This document shows, piece after piece, positions 15,648 to 24,830 of a stretch of 64,000 bases of DNA. Numbering within the stretch: position 1 is the first letter of the stretch; the number at the start of each line of letters is the position of its first letter. Source of the DNA: Salipaludibacillus sp. CUR1 (GTDB lineage Bacteria > Bacillota > Bacilli > Bacillales > Salisediminibacteriaceae); the NCBI RefSeq assembly GCF_021028955.1, contig NZ_JAIWPE010000020.1, positions 1-64,000 on the forward strand. The letters are read 5' to 3'. A program made the position numbers and the translations under genes. The notes under the pieces were generated by a model. The model was not told the DNA's origin. It searched no databases and saw only the letters and a program-made list of their open reading frames with translations.

Positions 15648-16463
15648 TTAATAGCCGTCAAGCAAGTCATAAATTAAGTCTTTAATATCGTTTAAAGGCA
15701 CACTGTAGCCGATTGACGGATTTTCCAGATCCGTGGCCGCATTGATTGCAACAAAACTTTCTTCATCTTTTGACAATAAAGGCCCGCCGCTGTTCCCTTC
15801 TTCAACTTCAGCGGAAATCTGGTAAATACTCTCATAGTGATAATCGCTAATCACCAGATGTTTGTTATCGTCTTCAATTTCCCCGTAGGTTACCGTGTCT
15901 TCTACACCTTCCGGGCTGCCAAGTGCGGCCACATGATCTCCCGGCACCAGCCTTTCATTTTTTTCAATTGAAAAAGGCTCTTGCCCTTCAAGTTCCGGAA
16001 CATGCAGAAGAGCAACATCCATATACTTAGAAGACGCCACCAAGGCCGCTTCATAGAACTCCCCTTCTTCAGGCATAACGGTAATCAGGCCGACTCCTTC
16101 CGGAACAACATGAGCGCTTGTAATAACTATTCCATCCTCGTTATATAAAAAACCGGAGCCCTGCTCTTCAGGTGTAATGACGGTATAGACTGATTCCTGA
16201 GCTTCCTCAACCATCGCTTCCATTTCGGCTGCCTCCCTTTCTTCAACAAAAAGAGGGAGCTGAAATTCGCCGTATTTATCAGTGACTTCCGCCCGCTCAG
16301 GTAAATTGGAAACCTCCTTTGTGGCTGAAGCTTCCGTGACACCCATCCAGCTGCCGGCAATAAGGAGGCTGAAAAGAGAAACGGCGAAAATCCGCGGGGC
16401 TGTCTGCATAAGTAATGAAGCCGGATCTCCCCCGTGACTCTTCCTGCTTTTATGAGAAACCAT
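15648..16463 (-). CDS. Trypsin-like serine protease, HtrA-like without PDZ
   Basis: 271 residues. A membrane anchor or signal sequence at about 21-47. The chymotrypsin fold has His118 (TSAHVV), Asp149 (YMDVALLHV) and Ser225 (EGNSGGPLL), so the catalytic triad is complete. HtrA/DegP proteins usually carry a PDZ domain after the protease; here the protein ends at the last strand (SIGYSVPLNDIKDLI). Probably an extracytoplasmic quality-control or processing protease. ATG follows AAGGAGG. Monocistronic. An acidic region (EEREAAEMEAMVEEAQE) links anchor and protease. Confidence 0.88.
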   Translation of the reverse strand: MVSHKSRKSHGGDPASLLMQTAPRIFAVSLFSLLIAGSWMGVTEASATKEVSNLPERAEVTDKYGEFQLPLFVEEREAAEMEAMVEEAQESVYTVITPEEQGSGFLYNEDGIVITSAHVVPEGVGLITVMPEEGEFYEAALVASSKYMDVALLHVPELEGQEPFSIEKNERLVPGDHVAALGSPEGVEDTVTYGEIEDDNKHLVISDYHYESIYQISAEVEEGNSGGPLLSKDEESFVAINAATDLENPSIGYSVPLNDIKDLIYDLLDGY

Positions 16464-16657
16464 AAATAGCCTCCTTAAATAGTTTTTATCTATTATACAT
16501 ATTAAACAGTGACAGTTAAAATAATAGGGCTCCTCTGCCTCAGACTTTAATGAAGAAAGAAGGTAAAGCTTATTAAGGGAAAAAATAAAAGGCTGATTTC
16601 CAATCCAGTGACTAATTCAATGCTCTTCTGGAAAAATCAACCAAGTCATTCTCGCAT

Positions 16658-17503
16658 TTATTCAGGTTTCACTAATTGAAAGCCGATCCACTTCAATGCT
16701 TCTTTTAAGTTTGATTTAGCAGTAAGCCGGTTAATTTGTGATTCGCTGTGGTGAAAGAATATCGCCTGATCCGGTCTCACACCGGTTAAAATAGGCGTCG
16801 CTCCAAGCAATTGGATTGACACAGAAAGCCTGCAGATATTATCGCTGACATTATGATTTTCTATAGCCAGACCTGACACATCTATAATTAAATACTCAAT
16901 TGCGTCCTGATAACTTCTTTGAAGCACCTGCTCCATAATGATTTCCGACCGTCTCTCATCCACCTCACCTGTCAGAGGGAGAATGGCTACGCCGTCGTCC
17001 ACTGGCACCACGGGGGTTCCAATATCTTGAACCCGGCAGTTCACTTCATCTAAATCTATGACATAACCGAGAAGGCCCGCCATCGTCTTAAATAGTTCAA
17101 TCTCTTCTTCCTTGTAGACTTTGGGATTATTATCCAGTCCGCATAGTGTGCCATATACCCTTCCATCATTATAATGAATGGGGACTCCAAGCAGAGAACC
17201 CTGATTTAATTCCTGTGATAACTCCAGTTCTCCTGTCGTAGGATGGCTTGTTATATCTTCTATAACTAGAGACTCCCTGTCACTGTCTATAATAACTTGA
17301 CAGTAGGACTCTTTAGCATCGATTATTAAGCCTTTCTCGATAAGTAATCTGTTCCGGTTAAAGGAGTGCATGACTTCTACTTTTTCTTCCTCATACCTGG
17401 TGACGAAGACTGTATTTATGTTAATAAATTGGCTTAACCGCTTAAGCACATCAATCGCAGCACGCTCCAATTCTTTTAAACTACCATTTCCTAAAGCCTG
17501 CAC
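16658..17503 (-). CDS. GAF-STAS regulatory protein, RsbR-like
   Basis: 281 residues. Residues about 8-155 match a GAF sensor (VIIDSDRESLVIEDI, GSLLGVPIHYNDGRVYGTLCGLD). Residues about 165-278 match a STAS domain of the RsbR/RsbS kind (VAILPLTGEVDERRSE, YLIIDVSGLAIE, LLGATPILTGVRPD). RsbR paralogues use different N-terminal sensors to feed signals into the stressosome that controls sigma-B; a GAF at the N terminus is one such layout. No other stressosome gene is adjacent. GTG start after GGGAGAGGA. The usual phosphorylated Thr positions are not clearly conserved, so its switch mechanism is uncertain. Confidence 0.8.
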   Translation of the reverse strand: MQALGNGSLKELERAAIDVLKRLSQFININTVFVTRYEEEKVEVMHSFNRNRLLIEKGLIIDAKESYCQVIIDSDRESLVIEDITSHPTTGELELSQELNQGSLLGVPIHYNDGRVYGTLCGLDNNPKVYKEEEIELFKTMAGLLGYVIDLDEVNCRVQDIGTPVVPVDDGVAILPLTGEVDERRSEIIMEQVLQRSYQDAIEYLIIDVSGLAIENHNVSDNICRLSVSIQLLGATPILTGVRPDQAIFFHHSESQINRLTAKSNLKEALKWIGFQLVKPE

Positions 17504-17643
17504 GTTTGCTTCCTCTCCCTTTATTAAATTTTACAGCAGGTGATACTCCGCCATATGGTAGATTATACCACGCGAATAGTACAATTTCTATTTTTTAGGG
17601 GATCATTTTGTATCGTTTACACAGGGGTTCACATGGAGGTCAG

Positions 17644-17673
17644 TTCACATAGGGGTCAGACCCCCCATTTTAT
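17644..17673 (+). repeat. 30-bp direct repeat, left of the rhodanese gene
   Basis: Contains GGGGTCAGACCCC (17652-17664) and ends CCCATTTTAT. Identical over 30 bases to 18138-18167. A partial tandem copy (TTCACATGGAGGTCAG) sits just before it. Confidence 0.8.
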
Positions 17674-17689
17674 GGAAAAGTAATGCCTC

Positions 17690-17718
17690 TTGACTTTATA
17701 TACCCTATTGGGTATATT
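17690..17718 (+). promoter_or_regulatory. Rhodanese promoter with CstR/CsoR-type operator
   Basis: TTGACT, 17-bp spacer and TATATT form a sigma-A promoter. Inside the spacer lies ATACCC-TATT-GGGTAT (17700-17715), the dyad type bound by CsoR-family repressors, including the persulfide sensor CstR that controls rhodanese genes. Confidence 0.75.
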
Positions 17719-17755
17719 ATGTTTAAAGCTTATTACTATGAAGGAGAGAGACACA

Positions 17756-18079
17756 ATGAACCAACTATCAGCTAAACAAGTTGAACAACAAATAAAGAAT
17801 AATAAAAAGATGACTCTTATAGATGTGAGAGAGCCGGAAGAAGTAGCTGCAGGTAAAATACCGGGCGTGATTAATATTCCCCTTGGCCTGCTCGAATACC
17901 GACTCCATGAACTGGAGAAATCAGAGGAATACATTATTGTCTGCCGTTCCGGTTCAAGAAGTGGCCTTGCCACGAGCTTCCTGGAAAGCCGGGGGTTTAA
18001 TGCCACCAATATGTCCGGCGGCATGATCAGCTGGGAAGGGGCTGTTGAAATAGCAGGACAGTACCAGCCTGCACGATAA
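17756..18079 (+). CDS. Single-domain rhodanese (sulfurtransferase)
   Basis: 107 residues from the ATG preceded by GAAGGAGAG; an upstream frame start at 17690 overlaps the promoter and is rejected. The rhodanese fold is complete: LIDVREPEE near residue 21, IPLGLLEYRL, and active-site loop CRSGSRS with Cys63. It transfers sulfane sulfur, probably from persulfides. The CsoR/CstR-like operator supports induction by reactive sulfur species. The gene with its promoter and terminator lies between two identical 30-bp direct repeats, which suggests it may have been inserted as a small cassette. Confidence 0.92.
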   Translation: MNQLSAKQVEQQIKNNKKMTLIDVREPEEVAAGKIPGVINIPLGLLEYRLHELEKSEEYIIVCRSGSRSGLATSFLESRGFNATNMSGGMISWEGAVEIAGQYQPAR

Positions 18080-18098
18080 ACCAGTTCACTATAACAAC

Positions 18099-18139
18099 AA
18101 GAACACACCGCGTCCCCAGGGCCCGGTGTGTTCTTTTTT
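18099..18139 (+). terminator. Rhodanese terminator
   Basis: AAGAACACACCG/CGGTGTGTTCTT arms then T6. Confidence 0.8.
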
Positions 18140-18167
18140 CACATAGGGGTCAGACCCCCCATTTTAT
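18138..18167 (+). repeat. 30-bp direct repeat, right of the rhodanese gene
   Basis: Same 30 bases as 17644-17673. Its last bases supply the TAA stop of the convergent oxidoreductase gene. Confidence 0.8.
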
Positions 18168-19066
18168 TCCAGTTCTGATATGACTCTTTCGCATATTTCG
18201 TGGGTAAGGAGCCCGTCCTGGTTTGTCACTAACGGCTCTTTTCCTGTCTGTATGGCTTGGAGAAAGTCTGCGACCATTTGAACGAAGCCCCTTTTATGCA
18301 GGGTTGGTTCCCAATCACTTGTCTCAGGCTTTATTTCTTCTCTTCCTCGCCGGATCACCAGTTCCGCCACATTATAAACCATTCCTTTTTCTTCAGGTCC
18401 CATGACTTCTGCTTTCTCCTCAGTTGTCCCGCTGTCTCTGTTCATAATGCCTATTGCCGTCCCTTCCGCAGACTCAAACTGCAGCACCACATGATGAAGA
18501 ACACTGTCTTTTTTTCTTCCGGTAACTGTTAATTTTTCAATTGTATACGGGAAAAGGTATCTCAATGAATCAACTACATGTATAAAGTCATCAAACACAA
18601 ATTCGCGTACTTCCCCGGGCAGCGATCTTCTGTTTTTCTGTATGACTGCCATATTGGGCTGGCCGATCTCTTTCAGCCTCTGATAACTCGGTGCATATCT
18701 TCGGTTAAACCCGGTCATCAGTAACAGGCCACGGCTGTCTGCCAGTTCAACGAGCGCTTTCGCTGTTTCGTAATAATAAGTTATTGGCTTGTCTACAAAC
18801 ACATGAATGTCAGCCTCCAGTAACGCTCGTACAATCTCCTCATGCGATTCAGTAGAAGAATGAACAAAAGCGGCTTCAACTCCGCTTCCGATTAGAGAAT
18901 CTAGACTGTCATGCAAATTAGAATAACGGTACCTCTCCCCCAACTTTTTTAATTTAGCTTGATTTCTTGTAAATAAATGAATTTCTACACCCTCAACTTC
19001 ACTTAATACTGGTAAATAAGCTTTCTCCGCAATATCACCAAGCCCAATCACACCGACTTTAGCCAT
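18164..19066 (-). CDS. Gfo/Idh/MocA-family oxidoreductase
   Basis: 300 residues. Residues 1-120 form a Rossmann NAD(P)-binding domain (VGVIGLGDIAEKAYLPVL, HSSTESHEEIVRALL) with the family motif DKP (HVFVDKPITYYYETA) near residue 93. The C-terminal domain has the alpha/beta fold with VFDDFIHVVDSLRYLFP in place of the usual catalytic Lys/Asp/His helix. Enzymes of this family reduce or oxidise sugars and related carbonyl compounds; the substrate cannot be told. The ATG follows AGGGGC. Convergent with the rhodanese gene. Confidence 0.88.
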   Translation of the reverse strand: MAKVGVIGLGDIAEKAYLPVLSEVEGVEIHLFTRNQAKLKKLGERYRYSNLHDSLDSLIGSGVEAAFVHSSTESHEEIVRALLEADIHVFVDKPITYYYETAKALVELADSRGLLLMTGFNRRYAPSYQRLKEIGQPNMAVIQKNRRSLPGEVREFVFDDFIHVVDSLRYLFPYTIEKLTVTGRKKDSVLHHVVLQFESAEGTAIGIMNRDSGTTEEKAEVMGPEEKGMVYNVAELVIRRGREEIKPETSDWEPTLHKRGFVQMVADFLQAIQTGKEPLVTNQDGLLTHEICERVISELE

Positions 19067-19235
19067 GTTAGCCCCTGCCCTTCCGCTTTTTTTATTTATT
19101 TTTTACTGCAACGTTTCTTTCATAAATTTACTATTAAACACATGAAGCTCAGATCCCTCTTCGACTCTATTATTGCAAATAGTCAAAAAACTATTATAAT
19201 TACCTGTAGATTATCATTTTAGGAGGAATCAGGAA

Positions 19236-19868
19236 ATGACGGATGCTGTGATTAACGAATTTCAAGCTATTCCAACGACTGCTGTCTCAGATGCAATGGA
19301 CGGTTTGAACAATTTAGACCCTTCCATCAAACCATTAAAGGAAGACTATCATATGGTAGGCCGCGCTTTAACAGTAAAAACCTCTCCAGGAGATAACTCA
19401 GCTGTTTTAAAAGCGATTCATGCGGCTGAACCAGGTGACGTCTTAGTCATTGACGCAAAAGGAGATACCTATCGGGGAGTCGCCGGGGATTTTGTATTAG
19501 GAATGGCTCAAACTTTAGGAATTAACGGTTTTGTCGTGGACGGTGCGATCAGGGACCTGGTAGACTGTAAAGCGTTAAACTTCCCTGTTTTTTGCAAAGC
19601 CACCACCATAGCTGCCAGTGAAAAAAACGGCCTCGGCCAAATTAACGTCCCAATCACCTGCGGCGGTGTGTCAGTTCAGCCGGGCGATTTAGTCATTGGC
19701 GATGCTGACGGGGTGACTGTCGTACCTAAAGACTTGGAAGACGACGTACTAAGTAAAGCACGTAAAAAATTAGATAAAGACCAGGCCCGGGACGAGAAAG
19801 TCTCTGGAAGTAAAGAAGCTATTAAACAGTACCTGGAAGATATGATATCGAAGGCCTACAATAAATAA
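19236..19868 (+). CDS. RraA-family protein (putative 4-hydroxy-4-methyl-2-oxoglutarate aldolase type)
   Basis: 210 residues, the usual RraA length. Key motifs: VSDAMDG near residue 17, PGDNSAV, GDVLVIDAKGDTYRGVAGDFVLGMA, then GFVVDGAIRDL with the Arg-Asp metal and substrate pair, and a PGDLVIGDADGVTVVP end. RraA-like enzymes in other bacteria are class II pyruvate aldolases or oxaloacetate decarboxylases; only the enterobacterial RraA inhibits RNase E. Function here is therefore probably a metal-dependent aldolase or decarboxylase. ATG after TAGGAGG. Single gene with its own terminator. Confidence 0.88.
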   Translation: MTDAVINEFQAIPTTAVSDAMDGLNNLDPSIKPLKEDYHMVGRALTVKTSPGDNSAVLKAIHAAEPGDVLVIDAKGDTYRGVAGDFVLGMAQTLGINGFVVDGAIRDLVDCKALNFPVFCKATTIAASEKNGLGQINVPITCGGVSVQPGDLVIGDADGVTVVPKDLEDDVLSKARKKLDKDQARDEKVSGSKEAIKQYLEDMISKAYNK

Positions 19869-19926
19869 TTTCTCATAAATCTTTTATAAGAGTGACGACA
19901 TACAAAAACCATCCTAATTTTCGGCA

Positions 19927-19968
19927 AAAAGAGAGCAGAAGGGTTTCTCCTCTGCTCTCTTTATTTTT
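19927..19968. terminator. Terminator between convergent genes
   Basis: AGAGAGCAGA/TCTGCTCTCT stem with A5 on the left and T-rich right flank; serves both the RraA-like and the GH32 genes. Confidence 0.8.
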
Positions 19969-20004
19969 GCAATACCGCCTTTATTCACAGGGTTCACCTG
20001 ATTC

Positions 20005-23000
20005 TTACCTTTCAAAAGACCTTCCTGGGTTTGCGGGTCTTCCCGGTTCTCCAGCATGATCAGGCCGGTTCGGGTTACTCCCGTTCAACCCCGGCGGGCC
20101 TTCTCCCCCCGGAGGTCCGGCATGTCCTGGCGGTCCTGGATTATCCGGCGGGCCGCCTTGCCCTGGATAACCCGGTCTGCCTGGTTTTTCTTCATCAGAA
20201 TCTTCTTCCAACCCGTAATAAGTGACCAAGTGATCATTTTCAAATTCTGTATCAAGATCGACTGGCACATTTATATTATCGAGGTTAATATGTCCAAAGC
20301 CGTCCGTTTTCCGGTCGACCACTTTTAAATATAACTCTTCTCCAATATAATCTGACGCATCCCAGCGCACCCGTCGGTACTGTTCAGACTGGTGCCCTGT
20401 CGCCTGCATTAGATATTCATCATCGGCCGCCCGGACTAATGCAACATACAGCTCGTCAGGCGCATTGCCTCCAGCAACAAGAAAATCAATACTGCCGTCT
20501 GCTCCTAATATAAATGACTCTGAACGCATGGCGCCTGTTAAGGAATCGCCGCCCAGGTCCGGATTAAAGCCCCAATAATGATAATGGTGCGGGTCAACTC
20601 CGGTATGAGCCTGGTTAAAAGGACCTCCCCAGCCCCAGCCGTCAGCATCTGTGACGTGCTCATCCTGGAATGCGTCTCCTTCAAGTACCTTCCATCCGGA
20701 CAGATCGCCCGTCTGAAAATCATGGTTTGGAAGAGACTTATGAGGGATAACTTCTTTTACATCTGCATCCATTGGCGGCACAGTTTCACCGTAAGCCGAC
20801 GTCATTTCCCATACCTCAAAGGATAAAATTTGCACGTCGCCGCCTTCACTCCATATATCAAGCCCCATCGCATCCATCGTCGGGTACACTCTCGACGTGA
20901 TGCTCCGTTTCCCATTTGCATAAGCTTCAACCATTGAACGGTCAAGGAAAATCTGCAGCTGAAGCGTCTCATCATTTAAAGAAAGTTCCCCTTCATGAAT
21001 GCCTTTCCTCACATCCGGGTCGAGGCTCGACTGGTTTCGGTCAATACCTAACGCTTCCTCTGAAAAATTGTAGTAAAGAAGCGTCTTTTCTCTCAGATCA
21101 TCACTTTGTCTGAGGTTTAATCCGAAGGCTTCAGCATCCGCATTTTCAACTTCCACATTTATTTCAAGCATATCTCCCTGTATCTGACTTAGTGTTTCTT
21201 GCAGTTCAGACACAGACACATTATTTTTTGAAACTAACTGCTCTCCTCGTAAATTCTTAACTTCTTCAATGGGTTCAATCCCGAGCTCATTCTCACTCGT
21301 GAGCGACAAACTGAGAGGCAGTCCGGCATTGTGAGCCCACCCTGCATCATAATGTGCCTGCTCGGAGCGGCGATCCTGGGCGATGCTGTAAAGAATAGAG
21401 CGGCCATCATGGTCTTCAAACCCGCTTGGCCCAGTGAAATGCTCACCATAATCAAACAGCCGTGGCTCTTCATGATCAGGGATAAATTTGTTATTTTCCC
21501 GGTCCCATTCCCCAATCCAGTGCCACACATACTTAACGTCGTGCTCACTGTATCCGTCATACCAAGGATTAATAAAGAAAGCATATTTCCCTGTCTCTTC
21601 GCCATCTTCATCAGTTAAAGGCAGGAATACAGGCAGTTCCCAGACGTGTCCTGTAGCAGGATACTGCTGCACGTCACCTGTAAAGAAAGGTCCTTCATAC
21701 TCCCACTCATACAAATCGTCAGACGTGTAAAGGAGCGCTGTCCCTCCTACATGCTTGTCGCCGTCCATAATACCCGAACTTACCAGCTGATACCAGGTTC
21801 CGTCTTCTTCCCAGACGTAAGGGTCACGGAACTGGCCGAACATGACCTCTCCTTCGTCTGCATGAAGATTTTCCTCCTGAACATTAACCGGCTCATCGTG
21901 CATGTTCCAATGAGGCAGATTCACATCGCCATCTTCAGGAAACGTACTTTCAGCGAGGCCGACCATCTGATTAGGCGTTTTACTGTCATCTCCGGCTGTA
22001 AATAGGAGAACTGGATTGCCATCCGTATCAAATGTGGCGTCTCCTGACCAGACACCGTCCGGCGAGACTGAGCCTCCCTCAGGAGCAAGCGCAATCGGCA
22101 TATCCTCCCAGTGAATCATATCGTCACTGACAGCATGTCCCCAATGAATATGGTTCCAGTAAGGACCTTGAGGGTTATGCTGGTAAAAAATATGGTATTT
22201 GCCCTCAAAATAAAATGGCGCATGAGGTTCGTTCATCCAGTGTTCCGGTGAAATCATGTGATACTGGGGCCGATGACGGTCTTCGTCATAGCGGCTCCGA
22301 TCGTAATCCAGGTAAGGATCAGGGTGTTCGCCGTTTTCAAAGCCGTCAGCATAAGCGGCGTACTTTTCGCTCACTTCCTCTTCACCTAAAGCTGTACCGT
22401 GGACTTTTATTTCATCCATCATGCCATTAAACATATTCGCTGTAAAAACACCGTTAATTATCGCAGGTTCATTATGTTTCCCAATCCTCAACGGTTCAGA
22501 AGCTGGAACAAATGTGCCGTTCCGCGGAAGATCAGTCTCCCCGACTTTTTCTCCGTTCAAATATAACTCCATTACATTTCTGCTTCCGTCTAATGTAGCA
22601 ACGATATGGGACCATTCGAACTTTTCGAGCGGTGCATCTTCATCTGCCCATACTTCGAACCACTCCCCATTTACTCCGGCTTCGAAAGCCCAGCTCCCAT
22701 GTCGCCCCATTCCAAGATTAAATCCTTCTTGAAAATTACGATTACTTTGGGTAATAATGGTTGATTTTTTACCTTCATTGCCCCACTCATAAGCTCTCGG
22801 TGCCACCCATGCTTCAAGGCTGAAGGTGTTATCTAGCTTAACGAAACCTTCTGGATCCCGCTCAATCCAAGTAGAGTAACCGTCAAATAACAAACCGTTA
22901 TTCACAATGCCTTCTCTCCAAAGAGGGTCTGTCGATGGTTTATCTACGGCATCATTAAACACATAATGAATAGCGTCTGTATAGTCCATCTCAGTATCTG

Positions 23001-23694
23001 TTGTTACGTTCCCACTTCCTTCGTCAAGCGGCCAGTGAGACACAAGTTCAGGTAAATCAGAGGGAGTATCTCCATTACCATCATCTTCTTCAGTATAGTA
23101 TGTTCTGAAATCATCTACATTAATGTGCCCCCAGCCACCCTGAAGGTCATTGACTATTTTAAAATACAGCTCTTCTCCTAAAAACTCCGACGCGTCCCAG
23201 GTCACCCGGTTATATGATTCCCCGGCACTGTCATTCCATCTTCTGTTTGTGGCCCGCATCAGTTCTTCGCCAGTTTCCGCATGAAACAGGGCTACGTAAA
23301 GCTTATCAATGTTATTTCCTCCTCCGATTAAAAACGACACAGTACCGGTGCCGGCCAGCTCAAAATGGGAGGATTTCAGCTTTCCTGTTTTATCATCCCC
23401 TCCGTTGAGAGCACCCCACAGATGGAAATTTCCTTTATGCCTAAACGGTACCCCATCCCAGTAGGTTGCCTCTGAAGACACATTTGCATCACTGAAAGCA
23501 TCGCCTTCGATCACTTCCCAGCCGGATAAATCACCTGTTTCAAAACCAGGGTTTTCAATTTCATAAGACAGCGTGCCCTCAGCTTCTGAGTTATTAGCAG
23601 CTGCTTCCCTTTCGGACAATGGAATAATTAACGATTGAAATGCGAGCATAAATACTAAAAAGATAAACACACTTTTCCTTTTCTTTAACGGCAC
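20005..23694 (-). CDS. Giant secreted GH32 fructan-active enzyme with collagen-like tail
   Basis: About 1229 residues from GTG, which has AAGGGG upstream; a TTG at 23712 adds six. Order: signal peptide (FIFLVFMLAFQSLIIPL); a jelly-roll-like module (NPGFETGDLSGWEVIEGDAF, about 45-205); a LamG-like domain (about 215-450); the GH32 five-blade domain (about 475-790) with WMNEPH, FRDP and a WELP acid/base motif; the GH32 C-terminal beta domain (to about 960); a second copy of the first module (NHDFQTGDLSGWKVLEGDAF); and a Gly-Pro-rich end with collagen-like G-P-P triplets. GH32 enzymes hydrolyse or transfer fructosyl units of levan or inulin. The nucleophile motif is normally WMNDPN; here it is WMNEPH. 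No transporter is adjacent; two palindromes lie upstream. Confidence 0.9.
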   Translation of the reverse strand: MPLKKRKSVFIFLVFMLAFQSLIIPLSEREAAANNSEAEGTLSYEIENPGFETGDLSGWEVIEGDAFSDANVSSEATYWDGVPFRHKGNFHLWGALNGGDDKTGKLKSSHFELAGTGTVSFLIGGGNNIDKLYVALFHAETGEELMRATNRRWNDSAGESYNRVTWDASEFLGEELYFKIVNDLQGGWGHINVDDFRTYYTEEDDGNGDTPSDLPELVSHWPLDEGSGNVTTDTEMDYTDAIHYVFNDAVDKPSTDPLWREGIVNNGLLFDGYSTWIERDPEGFVKLDNTFSLEAWVAPRAYEWGNEGKKSTIITQSNRNFQEGFNLGMGRHGSWAFEAGVNGEWFEVWADEDAPLEKFEWSHIVATLDGSRNVMELYLNGEKVGETDLPRNGTFVPASEPLRIGKHNEPAIINGVFTANMFNGMMDEIKVHGTALGEEEVSEKYAAYADGFENGEHPDPYLDYDRSRYDEDRHRPQYHMISPEHWMNEPHAPFYFEGKYHIFYQHNPQGPYWNHIHWGHAVSDDMIHWEDMPIALAPEGGSVSPDGVWSGDATFDTDGNPVLLFTAGDDSKTPNQMVGLAESTFPEDGDVNLPHWNMHDEPVNVQEENLHADEGEVMFGQFRDPYVWEEDGTWYQLVSSGIMDGDKHVGGTALLYTSDDLYEWEYEGPFFTGDVQQYPATGHVWELPVFLPLTDEDGEETGKYAFFINPWYDGYSEHDVKYVWHWIGEWDRENNKFIPDHEEPRLFDYGEHFTGPSGFEDHDGRSILYSIAQDRRSEQAHYDAGWAHNAGLPLSLSLTSENELGIEPIEEVKNLRGEQLVSKNNVSVSELQETLSQIQGDMLEINVEVENADAEAFGLNLRQSDDLREKTLLYYNFSEEALGIDRNQSSLDPDVRKGIHEGELSLNDETLQLQIFLDRSMVEAYANGKRSITSRVYPTMDAMGLDIWSEGGDVQILSFEVWEMTSAYGETVPPMDADVKEVIPHKSLPNHDFQTGDLSGWKVLEGDAFQDEHVTDADGWGWGGPFNQAHTGVDPHHYHYWGFNPDLGGDSLTGAMRSESFILGADGSIDFLVAGGNAPDELYVALVRAADDEYLMQATGHQSEQYRRVRWDASDYIGEELYLKVVDRKTDGFGHINLDNINVPVDLDTEFENDHLVTYYGLEEDSDEEKPGRPGYPGQGGPPDNPGPPGHAGPPGGEGPPGLNGSNPNRPDHAGEPGRPANPGRSFER

Positions 23695-23781
23695 TAAGCA
23701 TTCCCCTTTCAATGGTTAATTTAATTTGAACTGACCTGCTTTATCTCCACGTCCTCCTCCCCTTAATCTTTAGAAAATCGT

Positions 23782-23801
23782 TTACGTAATCGATTACGTA
23801 A
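23782..23801. promoter_or_regulatory. 20-bp palindromic operator upstream of GH32
   Basis: TTACGTAATCGATTACGTAA is a perfect palindrome about 90 bp upstream of the GTG start; a LacI-type or similar sugar regulator is likely. Confidence 0.55.
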
Positions 23802-23835
23802 TAATCAAAAATAAAAAGCAGAAAGATTGCTTAAA

Positions 23836-23861
23836 TGTAAACGGTTACGTAATCGTTTACA
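23836..23861. promoter_or_regulatory. Second operator upstream of GH32
   Basis: TGTAAACG-N10-CGTTTACA inverted repeat; its core again contains TTACGTAATCG as in the first operator. Centres of the two lie about 57 bp apart. Confidence 0.55.
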
Positions 23862-24344
23862 TAGAATTATAGATTTAAATTACTTTTATGTCAATTCTAT
23901 TTTAAAAGAGTTTTATCCAATATTTCTCCCTGGCAGTCTCCCCTGATCCCCTTTTCATTTGTAAAATAAATCTAATTTTGAGCAAGTGATCCGAACAGAG
24001 ATCTTCACCGAATCCCCATAAATTAAGCCAGCCATATAATGACAGACTCCCGGAAATCTGCTATTCTATACTTAAACAAAACCTCGCCCTTTAGTGCTAA
24101 GCAACGAAATGCAAACTCATTAACTTTACCGCGTTTTTTTATCAATACTCTGCACTTGTACCTTAATTTCTCACCGTTAAATTAACCATGTTTTTGTTTT
24201 ACCTTAATTAAAATTTAGCCTTAAATAGATACTTATTTCACTTTAAACTACCTGCATGTCACCATTATGCTCACTCATTCACAACACCTTTGTTTCACCC
24301 CCGCCGTAAAGCCGCTTGAAATGATTAAAAGGGAGTTGATCTGC
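23862..24344. other. Intergenic, AT-rich, no gene
   Basis: No supported coding frame or structured element recognised. Confidence 0.5.
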
Positions 24345-24812
24345 ATGCGTAAGGAAGAATTCAACGAGTTGCTTCTAGCTGATGAAAAAATCTGCCCATC
24401 GTCCCCTGTCAAACAAGTACTGGAGAGATACAAGAAATCCTCGATCTTTTACAACCTGTGCCGGACTTTCTACTTACTTGTTTACAATGCAAACATAATT
24501 AAACGCGACCATCTGCAATTCGAATGTTATATCAGTGATGATGATCTGATTCCAGCAGCCTGTGAATTTAACGAAACAGTGAAACTCCTCTCAACTCAAT
24601 ACCAAGCGCCCGCTGAAGAAGTTAAAGAAGAACTGTTTAACCTTATAAAAAGATATTACACCTGTGCTGCCACGCCTGAAGAGCTGGACTGTAAGTTCCG
24701 TATCGTCGGAGGCGACCCGGACCGCTTCCCGAAAGAATTCATTATAGTATATGACATGAACGAATTCCCGAACTGGGACCATTTCGAAGAACGCATCCGC
24801 TCGTTTGTCTAA
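24345..24812 (+). CDS. Hypothetical protein
   Basis: 155 residues from the ATG that follows GGGAG by nine bases; in-frame ATGs upstream (24267, 24321) lack such a site. Mixed helical sequence with several Cys (CPSSPV, NLCRTFY, FECYISD, YTCAATPEELDC), no signal peptide and no clear membrane helix. No family recognised. Single gene, closed by a long terminator. Confidence 0.75.
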   Translation: MRKEEFNELLLADEKICPSSPVKQVLERYKKSSIFYNLCRTFYLLVYNANIIKRDHLQFECYISDDDLIPAACEFNETVKLLSTQYQAPAEEVKEELFNLIKRYYTCAATPEELDCKFRIVGGDPDRFPKEFIIVYDMNEFPNWDHFEERIRSFV

Positions 24813-24830
24813 ACCTTCCCTCAAACTGAA

